From Chitinophagaceae bacterium (GTDB taxonomy: Bacteria > Bacteroidota > Bacteroidia > Chitinophagales > Chitinophagaceae), in assembly GCA_023251285.1 (NCBI GenBank), contig JAHEZB010000081.1, forward strand, positions 1-7,624: DNA of 7,624 bases, given 5' to 3'. The translations under genes and the position numbers were made by a program. The notes under the pieces were generated by a model. The model saw nothing but the letters and a program-made list of their open reading frames with translations. It did no database searches and was not told the DNA's origin. This document shows, one piece after another, positions 1-6,222 of the stretch; position 1 is the stretch's first letter; every line of letters starts with the position of its first letter.

Positions 1-66
1 GGTGCAGCTAAAGAAAAATGTTACGGCTGCAATTGCAATAATATTATTCAAATATTTTTTTTTCAT
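1..66 (-). CDS. SusD/RagB-family lipoprotein, N-terminal signal only (cut by window edge)
   Basis: Twenty-two codons run from an ATG at 66 to the window edge without a stop. They give a charged start (MKKKY), a hydrophobic stretch, and FFSC followed by T, which is a lipoprotein signal peptide with the lipid-carrying cysteine at residue 21. The start lies 17 bases after the susC stop on the same strand. SusD-type lipoproteins almost always follow susC directly and form the lid over its barrel, binding the substrate at the cell surface. The signal peptide and spacing are seen. The SusD identity is inferred from position alone, because no SusD domain residues are inside the window. Another surface lipoprotein is the main alternative. 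There is no clear Shine-Dalgarno site upstream, which is normal in Bacteroidota. Confidence 0.75.
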   Translation of the reverse strand, partial: MKKKYLNNIIAIAAVTFFFSCT

Positions 67-83
67 GTTGCGGCATTTTTTGA

Positions 84-3000
84 TTAAAAAGAAGCATTCA
101 GACCTACGGTAAAAGATCTTGAATTAGGATATTCATTCAAATCGACGTTTCTTGTAAAAGTTGTATTGTTGCTTACTTCCGGGTCATAACCGGTATACCT
201 AGTAATTGTAAGCAGATTTTGCACACCCGCAAATATTCTTAATCTTTTCACCTTTATTTTCGAAAGATATGTTTGATTGAAATTGTATCCAACCTGCAAA
301 TTTTTAAGTCTTAGATAAGAGCCGTCTTCGAGAAAGAAGGTACTAGGCCTCGAGCTTTGAGAAGTTAAAGGAATACTCGCTTTGGGAATATTTGTATTAG
401 TGTTTGATGGCGTCCATGAATTCAAAACATCCGTTACTACATTTCCACTATAATTGAAATAATTATTTAGTTTTTGCCAGTTTAAAATTTTTCCACCTTG
501 AACTCCCTGGAAAAATAAAGTAAAGTCAAAGTTTTTATACTGTCCAGAAAAATTAAATCCATACGTAAAATCAGGAATAGGCGAACCTATAATTTGTTTA
601 TCAGCCGGACCGCCATCTCTTATTGATTTGAAAACCTTTTTTCCCAGCGAATCAACACCAACTATTCTAATAGTTCCCGAATCTGTTAAGCCTGCCGTTT
701 GAAAACCATAAAATGAACCAATAGGGAAGCCGGCTTTGGTTATGGTCATATTATCACCAATAGTAGCGGACATGATAGGACCGACTATTGGAGGCACATT
801 GGTACCTAAGGAAATCACCTTATTTTGATCCGTACTTAGATTCGCAATTATATTTAAATTAAACTCATTAATTCTTTTATTGTATGCGAGCGAAAAATCA
901 AATCCTTTGTTTTGGACGCTCGCAGAGTTTACAGGAACAAGGCTTGCAGACCCACCCGTAGGCTGGGTTATTCCCTGTCCGGAAGAAGGAGGAGCCGGGA
1001 CTTTAGCGAGAAGCCCTTTATTCAATCTTTCAAAATACTCTATTGTCATTGTCAGGCTATTTTCAAAAAAACCAAGATCAACTCCCAAATTTTTTGAGAC
1101 TGCTGTTTCCCATGTTAGATTTATGGGAAAAATTTGAGCAACATAAACCTGGTATGGCGAAGTGGAAGTTGAGTAGATCGGCGACGGCATTTGTCGTAAC
1201 GAAGCGTTGAATTGATAAGGATCAATAAAATTGGCGCCTAATTCTCCGTAACTGGCTCTTAACTTTAACAGTGAAAGAAAGTTACTTCTGAACCATGATT
1301 CCTTCTGTACATTCCAACCTGCAGATACTGAGGGAAACCATCCGGAACGATAATCTTTTGCAAACTTTGAAGAAATATCATTTCGCACACTGGCAGAAAA
1401 CAAATAGCGACCGTTATAATCATAGTTTAACCGTGCAAAATAAGATAGTAATGCCGCATCTTTTTCCTGCGCATTTATCTGTCCGTTTACAGTTCCTCCT
1501 GTTCCGGTAATATTCGGCGCTCCCAGGTCGGCAATTGTATTAATTGAGTTTGAGCGATACATTTCCTGGTACCAGCTTGTTCCTAATAACGCATCCAAAT
1601 AATGTTTTCGAAAAGTCTTTTTGTAACTGAGTAAGTTATCAATGTTATAATTAAACTGATCTCCTCTTATTTCAGAAAGAGAGTTTACATTGTTACCATA
1701 TTGCGACAGCCCGTTTCCATTTGCATCCCAATAGGTGTAATAAACAGGTGTGTGAGTGAGATTATTAAAATTATTATAACTGCTACCCAAATTTAATTTG
1801 TATTCCAGGCCATTTATTATTTTATAACCAACGCCCAGGCTTCCTATCAAATAAGTGTTATTAACTTTCCTTTCCGTGTAGAATGGCGCTGCCAATGGGT
1901 TTAAGACCACTCCATCAACTGATGAACCAGATGAATACCGTCCAAGTGAATCGAAAATAGGCAGGGTCGGACGGCTTATTGTAATTGTTGAAGTAGGCAC
2001 TTTCTCCTGTCTTGAAATCGAAAATGCCTGATTCACAGAAAGCCTGTTCTTTCTGTAAGTTGTATTTACCCTGAAGTTATATTTTTTAAATCCTGAAAAA
2101 GCAGTCATTCCTTTTTGATCCAAATAACCGATGCTGGTATTATAAGTGGTATAATTAGTTCCTCCGCTTAAACTAAGGGTAGCACTATACATCGGGGAAG
2201 GCTGCAACCATGCTCTTTGCCAATCGGTATTTGTATTTGGATTTGGAGGATTGTCATTCTTTGGATCGTGTGGAATACCGCTGTTATCGGCGACCTGGTT
2301 CATAAATGCCCGCCATTGATTTGCATTCAAATAATTTAATCTTTTGCTTGGCGTTTGATCAGCATAAATTGTATTCAAATTAATTACAGGACTACCTTTT
2401 TTTCCGCTTTTTGTGGTAATCAATATCACGCCATTTGCAGCTCGCGAACCGTAAATCGCGGCTGCTGCCGCATCTTTTAAGACCTCAATAGATTCAATAT
2501 CATTTGGATCTAAAGAGCTAAGGGAGGAATTACTGAAAGCTCCGTCAATAATATACAACGGTTCAGTAGAGCCGAAAGAAGCTGCCCCCCGGATTAATAT
2601 ACTGACATCGGCGCCGGCTATTCCTCCCGGTTGGATTACCTGTACGCCTGGTGCAAGTCCTTGCAATGAAGAAGCAACATTAGCATTAATTTGTTTCTGC
2701 ATCTGTGTAGTAGATACCGATGTTACAGAACCTGTTAAGCTTGATTTTTTTTGTGTTCCATAACCAACAACTACTACCGCTTCATTGGCTTCTGCTTTTA
2801 TTTTCAACTTAATAGCAAGAGAAATTTTTGCTCCTTCTGTAACAGTATAACCTGTTACCGTCTGTGTTTCATATCCTACATAACTGATGGTAAAACTATA
2901 AGTTTGTCTAGCCGGCAAAGTTGCGAAAGTGAACAACCCTTTTTCATTAGTGGTGGTACTGAAACTGAATTTTGTTTTTACATTTTTAGCCACGACAGAG

Positions 3001-3149
3001 GCTCCGGCGAGAGCGGTGCCCTCTTCACTTTTTACAATACCGGTAACTGCATTGCTGTTTTGCGCCAGGACGCTGCAGTGCAGCAACGAAAAGAAACACA
3101 GGCAGAAAATCATTTTTCTTGCATTAGCAAAAATTTTTCGTTTAGGCAT
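84..3149 (-). CDS. SusC/RagA-family TonB-dependent outer-membrane transporter
   Basis: This 1021-residue protein has the full family length and imports a substrate, usually a glycan or peptide, through the outer membrane using TonB energy. Residues 1-29 are a signal peptide, probably cut at VLA|Q. Residues 34-118 form a carboxypeptidase-regulatory-like beta domain (GTALAGASVVAKN, then NEKGLFTF and ISYVGYE). The TonB-box signature EAVVVVGYGTQKK is at 123-135. The plug follows, with IRGAASFGSTEPLYIIDGAF at about 186-205, IESIEVLKDAAAAAIYGSRA and GVILITTKSGK. The rest is a beta barrel ending in late SusC signatures: SYLRLKNLQVGYNF, YTGYDPEVS and the terminal SFTVGLNASF. A second ATG at codon 13 could also start the signal peptide. 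No STN domain precedes the regulatory-like domain, although sigma and fecR genes lie upstream. The gene follows fecR after 90 bases and precedes a lipoprotein gene after 17. The substrate cannot be assigned. Confidence 0.96.
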   Translation of the reverse strand: MPKRKIFANARKMIFCLCFFSLLHCSVLAQNSNAVTGIVKSEEGTALAGASVVAKNVKTKFSFSTTTNEKGLFTFATLPARQTYSFTISYVGYETQTVTGYTVTEGAKISLAIKLKIKAEANEAVVVVGYGTQKKSSLTGSVTSVSTTQMQKQINANVASSLQGLAPGVQVIQPGGIAGADVSILIRGAASFGSTEPLYIIDGAFSNSSLSSLDPNDIESIEVLKDAAAAAIYGSRAANGVILITTKSGKKGSPVINLNTIYADQTPSKRLNYLNANQWRAFMNQVADNSGIPHDPKNDNPPNPNTNTDWQRAWLQPSPMYSATLSLSGGTNYTTYNTSIGYLDQKGMTAFSGFKKYNFRVNTTYRKNRLSVNQAFSISRQEKVPTSTITISRPTLPIFDSLGRYSSGSSVDGVVLNPLAAPFYTERKVNNTYLIGSLGVGYKIINGLEYKLNLGSSYNNFNNLTHTPVYYTYWDANGNGLSQYGNNVNSLSEIRGDQFNYNIDNLLSYKKTFRKHYLDALLGTSWYQEMYRSNSINTIADLGAPNITGTGGTVNGQINAQEKDAALLSYFARLNYDYNGRYLFSASVRNDISSKFAKDYRSGWFPSVSAGWNVQKESWFRSNFLSLLKLRASYGELGANFIDPYQFNASLRQMPSPIYSTSTSPYQVYVAQIFPINLTWETAVSKNLGVDLGFFENSLTMTIEYFERLNKGLLAKVPAPPSSGQGITQPTGGSASLVPVNSASVQNKGFDFSLAYNKRINEFNLNIIANLSTDQNKVISLGTNVPPIVGPIMSATIGDNMTITKAGFPIGSFYGFQTAGLTDSGTIRIVGVDSLGKKVFKSIRDGGPADKQIIGSPIPDFTYGFNFSGQYKNFDFTLFFQGVQGGKILNWQKLNNYFNYSGNVVTDVLNSWTPSNTNTNIPKASIPLTSQSSRPSTFFLEDGSYLRLKNLQVGYNFNQTYLSKIKVKRLRIFAGVQNLLTITRYTGYDPEVSNNTTFTRNVDLNEYPNSRSFTVGLNASF

Positions 3150-3186
3150 AATTGTTATTTAAAATTTTACACAATAGTTTATCGTT

Positions 3187-3203
3187 TTGTCATTGAATGA
3201 CAA
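3187..3203. promoter_or_regulatory. perfect 17-base palindrome between fecR and susC
   Basis: The sequence TTGTCATTGAATGACAA has two 8-base arms around one central base, with no mismatch. It lies 38 bases before the susC start in the 90-base gap after fecR. As DNA it could be a dimer operator. As RNA it could fold with a 6-pair stem and 5-base loop in the susC leader. No U tract follows on the minus strand, so it does not look like a classic terminator of the fecR message. The repeat is seen; any regulatory role is inferred. Confidence 0.4.
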
Positions 3204-3239
3204 TTTTACTTTTGAAGCACCTTTTTAATATATGGATGA

Positions 3240-4298
3240 TTATTTTTTTATAATAAATCCTGAACTACTTCTTTCCATTGTAAGGCCATTCAGCAAAGAA
3301 ATAGTTTGTAAGATGTCATCTATTGAATCTGTTATTTTATAGTTGCCGGTAAAAGTTATTTTGCTGCAGTCTTCTTTATTGAAACTGATGGAAACTTTAT
3401 ATTCTTTTTCCAGAGTTTTAAAAACTTCGTTTAAGGATGTATTGTTGAATACGATCGACGTATTGCTGCGGTCATTTAATTTATTCTTATTATTATTATT
3501 TTTACCTGTTGCAACGTTTTCTTTCGAATCAAAATTTTGCACATAAGATTTTTCATTTATCGTTTCAAATTTTAATTCCTGCCCGGGAATCAGATATACC
3601 GGTTTAAAATTTTTAATTCCCAATCCTGAAACCTTTGCTATCACCACTTTTCCAGTCAATAGTTTCACGTTTATTTTATGAAGCCTTTTATTTTCATCTA
3701 CCCAAAAGGAAGTTCCGAGTGCAGTAGTTGACAATCCGCCTGCGGTAACGGTAAAAGGTTTTGTTTTATCTTTAGCAACTTTAAAAAATGCTTTACCCGA
3801 AAGCGCAATATCCCTTCTGTTACTTTGAAAAGGCTCATCATAGCGCAATTCACTGTTGTCTTCTAACGTAACCATGGAGCCATCCGTCAATGCGACATAC
3901 ATTTCTTTCCCTGTATTATTAAAAACTACTTTTTGTCTTATCAAAGAGTCAATGTTCTTATTTTTTACCAGGACAACTTTAGTCGATTCATGATTATTTT
4001 GATGCACCCAATAATAACCCAAAAAAAGAACACCTGCTATACAAGCTGCAAATGACAATCGTTTCAACCAAACCATATTTTGTGTAGGTTTAGTTTGTGC
4101 TTTAATTTCCCTCCACATTTCTTCTGTAACCGCGTGCGGTAAATGCCGCTTAATCTCCATTTCATCCCATTCTCCTTTATCAGAATATTTTTTTAATTCT
4201 TCAGGATTTTCGTGCAAATAATTCGTAATAAATTCTGATTCCGCAGCATTGCAGTCGTTCCTAAAAAAACGTTCTATTAATTCATCTAAAATTTGCAT
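3240..4298 (-). CDS. FecR-family anti-sigma factor with C-terminal DUF4974 domain
   Basis: This 352-residue inner-membrane regulator would hold the ECF sigma factor encoded just upstream and release it when the outer-membrane transporter signals. Residues 1-70 are cytoplasmic and helical, as in the sigma-binding part of the family (the start reads like ELIERFFRNDCNAAESEF). One membrane segment is at about 81-98 (LSFAACIAGVLFLGYYWV). The periplasmic FecR domain spans about 125-222, with LTDGSMVTLEDNSELRY, ALSGKAFFKVAKD, PFTV and ALGTSFWV. An Asn/Lys-rich linker (KNNNNKNK, 266-273) leads to the DUF4974 domain at about 281-350 (VFNNTSLNEVFKTLEKEY, TFTGNY, TISLLNGL). Length and domain order are normal for Bacteroidota. 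The gene begins 103 bases after the sigma factor stop and ends 90 bases before susC. The pairing with these neighbours is inferred from order, which is the standard one. Confidence 0.95.
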   Translation of the reverse strand: MQILDELIERFFRNDCNAAESEFITNYLHENPEELKKYSDKGEWDEMEIKRHLPHAVTEEMWREIKAQTKPTQNMVWLKRLSFAACIAGVLFLGYYWVHQNNHESTKVVLVKNKNIDSLIRQKVVFNNTGKEMYVALTDGSMVTLEDNSELRYDEPFQSNRRDIALSGKAFFKVAKDKTKPFTVTAGGLSTTALGTSFWVDENKRLHKINVKLLTGKVVIAKVSGLGIKNFKPVYLIPGQELKFETINEKSYVQNFDSKENVATGKNNNNKNKLNDRSNTSIVFNNTSLNEVFKTLEKEYKVSISFNKEDCSKITFTGNYKITDSIDDILQTISLLNGLTMERSSSGFIIKK

Positions 4299-4401
4299 AT
4301 TGATTGTCTCGTTAAGTAATACGTTTGAAAAGGAAGAATTCCCTATGCAGGATAAAAATAAATTTCATTTCTATTGCAAGGGCAGAGAAAGCGAAAGAAT
4401 T

Positions 4402-4950
4402 TTATTGAAATAAGTTTATAAGGGTTATTAAGAACACCAGTAATAACGCTTTTAATTGTTTCATAGCCTGAGACAAATGATTGTCCACTGTTTTTACAGA
4501 AATAGCAAGAAGTGTGGCGATTTCTTTATACGAATATCCCTCCAATTTGCTTAGTTCAAATACTTTTCTTCTTACAGGGGGAAGCTTATGCAATACATAT
4601 TTTAAATGGTTATCGTTTTCAAATTGTATAGAAACAACGCAATTTTCGGAATCCTCATAAACTTTTTTTGCGAAAGATTTTTGCAATTCGCGCTGGTGCG
4701 CGTGTTTGCGCAATTCATCTATCAATACACTCCTGGCAGTAGTAAATAACTGAACTTCAAAAGGGTGGTTGATTGATAAAGATGATCTGTATTTCCATAT
4801 TCGAATGAAAGTTAGTTGCACCATTTCTTTTGCAGCTTCTTCTGATTTTATTTTTTTGAGGAAGAAATAATAAGTACGCTCATGCCATTGCAGGTAAATA
4901 TCTTTAAAAGCATCGTGGTTATTTTCTTGTATGGCAATAATTGGATTCAC
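4402..4950 (-). CDS. ECF RNA polymerase sigma factor, Bacteroidota family 1 type
   Basis: This 182-residue sigma factor directs RNA polymerase to the promoters of its own transport locus. Region 2 covers about residues 12-82 (DAFKDIYLQWHERTYYFFL, then AAKEMVQLTFIRIWKYR for -10 recognition and DNA melting). Region 4 covers about 115-165 (LPPVRRKVFELSKLEGYSYK, then the helix-turn-helix EIATLLAISVKTVDNHLSQA that reads the -35). The tail, about 169-181, is strongly hydrophobic (LLLVFLITLINLF), as is common in this family. The start is GTG at 4948-4950. It is chosen because no ATG lies upstream in frame before a stop, and no ATG lies near the N-terminus inside the domain. The fecR gene follows, so the pair would act as a sigma/anti-sigma module for the susC/susD genes. 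ECF sigma factors often control their own transcription; the sequence does not prove it here. Confidence 0.95.
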   Translation of the reverse strand: MNPIIAIQENNHDAFKDIYLQWHERTYYFFLKKIKSEEAAKEMVQLTFIRIWKYRSSLSINHPFEVQLFTTARSVLIDELRKHAHQRELQKSFAKKVYEDSENCVVSIQFENDNHLKYVLHKLPPVRRKVFELSKLEGYSYKEIATLLAISVKTVDNHLSQAMKQLKALLLVFLITLINLFQ

Positions 4951-5071
4951 AAAATTAAAATATTCAATGATTAGATCTCAAGCTGAAGCTTTATTTAAAG
5001 TATGTTTAAAAAAGATACGGCGAATAAGCATCCAAAAGTTCATTATGTTTCCAATTAATAAACTGAACAAC

Positions 5072-5080
5072 GATTCGAAC
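5072..5080. repeat. 9-base direct repeat of tRNA-Ser T-loop sequence (possible attachment-site remnant)
   Basis: GATTCGAAC here is identical, in the same orientation, to 6063-6071 inside the tRNA-Ser T arm. The two copies bracket the integrase remnant, about 990 bases apart. Tyrosine integrases often recombine at the 3' part of tRNA genes and leave a direct repeat at the far end of the element. Nine bases is short, and the match does not continue to the tRNA 3' end, so chance is quite possible. Confidence 0.2.
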
Positions 5081-5091
5081 ACTCTTCACCT

Positions 5092-5208
5092 TCAAATAGC
5101 TAATTGTGCCGTCACATCAATCCAGTTTAGTATCACCTTGTCGCATTTTGCAATTCCAAATCCGTGTGCACTAACAGATGTAATCACTGATTGTATTATG
5201 TTCGACAT
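5092..5208 (-). other. orphan 38-codon reading frame, possible gene remnant
   Basis: An ATG at 5208 opens a frame of 38 codons ending in TGA at 5092-5094. The product begins MSNIIQSVITSVSAHGFGIA, continues KCDKVIL and ends DVTAQLAI. It reads like a beta-rich fold rather than random AT-rich translation. The pattern of a valine/isoleucine strand, a small-residue-plus-glycine turn, GIAKCDKVIL and another strand recalls the TRAM domain that opens 23S rRNA uracil methyltransferases of the RlmD type. If so, only the first part of the domain is left, and the enzyme body is missing. This likeness is from memory and the peptide is short, so both a chance frame and a small real protein remain open. No clear promoter or ribosome site was seen. 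Confidence 0.25.
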
Positions 5209-5387
5209 AATAAAAGTAAATCGTTAATTTCATTTAACCAAAAACATTCCCCTTTTTTGTGTAAAAAAAATAGAAAAATCAAAATGATATATAAGTGAGC
5301 CTCTTTTTTTAAAGAAGGCAAAACAAGAATATCTTTGCTTAGATTCAATTATTTTTTTGCAGCAAACATTGCGATCAAAAACGGTCA

Positions 5388-5947
5388 TCAGGAATACTTT
5401 AACCTTAAATTTTTCATGTCCTCACTTATTTTCCTGTCTAATATTTTTGCATAGTGTTGCGTGGTTTTAATATTTCTATGTCCCAGCATTTTGATACGGT
5501 TTCAATGGGAACGCCATTGCTTAAGGTTACAGTAGTTGCAAAAGTGTGCCTCGCAATATGATAGGCAAGATTCTTATTGATTCCACAAGAATCGGCAATT
5601 TCCTTTAGATATGAATTCATTTTTTGATTACTTAATACAGGCAATACTTTATCTTGAAATTTACATTCAAGATCGTCTTCATAAACCTTTAAAATGCTCA
5701 AAGCAATGGGTAGTAGCGGAATTCTTGATGGACTATCAGTTTTTTGACGTTTTGTGAAAATCCATTTCTCCCCGTCTATTCCATGAACAATTTCAGAACG
5801 TTTGATTTTTTGAACATCTGCGTAAGCCAAACCAGTATAACAACAAAAAGGAAAATATTTTTTAAAACATGAGAGGCTTGTGTAAGTTTGAGTGAGTCTT
5901 TTTATAGTGAAGTAAGTACTCCACGAATGACGCACTGAAAAGAGCAA
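5388..5947 (-). pseudogene. tyrosine recombinase (phage/transposon-type integrase), truncated and frameshifted
   Basis: The readable frame from 5947 to 5438 gives 169 residues of the catalytic domain of a Bacteroidota mobile-element integrase. Clear motifs are FCCYTGLAYADVQKIKRSEI at about 34-53, the lysine region WIFTKRQKTD at 62-71, VLPVLSNQKMNSYLKEIAD at 101-119 and the H-x-x-R box HIARH at 130-134. After VSK (151-153) this frame turns to nonsense and stops. Reading one base over from the A run at 5489-5492 restores MLGHRNIKTTQHYAKILDRK, with the LGH histidine and the tyrosine nucleophile, and runs to a stop at 5388-5390. One A is therefore missing. The core-binding and arm-binding half, roughly 200 residues in relatives, is absent: homology fades before about FTIKRLTQ (5914), and residues 20-30 align poorly. 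The protein cannot be active as it stands. It lies beside the 3' end of tRNA-Ser, a common target of such integrases. Confidence 0.9.
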
Positions 5948-6050
5948 TAAAACGAAGTAAATATTGGTAATGTTGGAGAAGGAAAAATGATGAAACCATT
6001 GATTTTACTGGATTTCTTAATTTCACTTACATTAATCTAACTGATTTCAG

Positions 6051-6137
6051 CGGAGACTAAGGGATTCGAACCCTTGATACAGTTTCCCGTATACACACTT
6101 TCCAGGCGTGCTCCTTCAACCACTCGGACAAGTCTCC
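6051..6137 (-). tRNA. tRNA-Ser, anticodon GGA
   Basis: This 87-base gene folds as a class II tRNA. The 7-pair acceptor stem is GGAGACT with AGTCTCC, followed by discriminator G at 6051. The D arm contains CCGAGTGGTTGAAGGAGC. The anticodon stem CACGC/GTGTG holds the loop CTGGAAA with anticodon GGA, reading UCC and UCU serine codons. A long variable arm (ATAC-loop-GTAT), typical of tRNA-Ser, comes before the T arm with GGGTTCGAATCCC. The 3' CCA is not encoded; the bases after the discriminator read CTG and would be replaced by nucleotidyltransferase. The gene follows the unknown two-gene unit in the same direction after 85 bases. Confidence 0.97.
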
Positions 6138-6156
6138 TTTTTTTTTAAAAGGATTG

Positions 6157-6164
6157 CAAATCTA
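6157..6164 (-). promoter_or_regulatory. likely Bacteroidota sigma-A -7 box for tRNA-Ser
   Basis: On the minus strand these bases read TAGATTTG, an exact match to the Bacteroidota -7 consensus TAnnTTTG. They lie 19 bases upstream of the mature tRNA 5' end, so a start about 6-7 bases downstream would give a short leader. The -33 TTTG element is weak: the best candidate is TTTAG near 6181-6185, with somewhat short spacing. Confidence 0.5.
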
Positions 6165-6222
6165 CGATTTCCTTCTAAAACTAAATTTGTTTTTAGAGAA
6201 ATGACAGAATGATAGGTTACAC

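Larger units (their letters stand above)
4951..5387. other. gene-poor AT-rich region between sigma factor and integrase remnant
   Basis: These roughly 440 bases hold no convincing intact gene. The part from about 5210 to 5387 is very AT-rich, with A and T runs and no clear terminator. The sigma factor leader must lie at its left end, but I see no usable Bacteroidota -33/-7 promoter there. A 38-codon reading frame (5092-5208) and a 9-base copy of the tRNA T-loop (5072-5080) are listed separately. A 98-codon plus-strand frame (4931-5227) crosses the region, but it begins inside the sigma gene and its product resembles no family I know. The region fits worn-down DNA at the edge of an old insertion. 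Confidence 0.6.

Noticed and set aside
880..1510. Several plus-strand frames of 60-85 codons opposite susC
   Set aside because: They are antisense to a clear, full-length SusC gene; their products show no domain or signal peptide.
2751..3200. 149-codon plus-strand frame opposite the susC 5' end
   Set aside because: It is antisense to the SusC signal peptide and regulatory-like domain; its cysteine- and phenylalanine-rich product looks like a frame shadow.
4950..4957. Minus-strand TAATTTTG matching the -7 consensus TAnnTTTG
   Set aside because: It overlaps the sigma factor start codon, so a transcript from it would lack the start, and no TTTG lies at the expected -33 distance.
4931..5227. 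98-codon plus-strand reading frame running out of the sigma factor gene start
   Set aside because: It begins inside the antisense of a well-supported gene, its product matches no family I know, and its composition follows the AT-rich background.
5299..5319. Imperfect inverted repeat GCCTCTTT...AAAGAAGGC as a terminator
   Set aside because: The stem has a bulge, neither side is followed by a T run, and no gene ends close by.
5845..5849. Second possible frameshift in the integrase remnant at a five-A run
   Set aside because: The current frame already gives FPFCCYTGLAYADV, which fits the family with one L-to-P change, so a second base loss is not needed.
6136..6152. Inverted repeat CCTTTT...AAAAGG at the tRNA 5' edge
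   Set aside because: It is made mostly of A and T runs and includes the first two bases of the tRNA; more likely chance than a control element.
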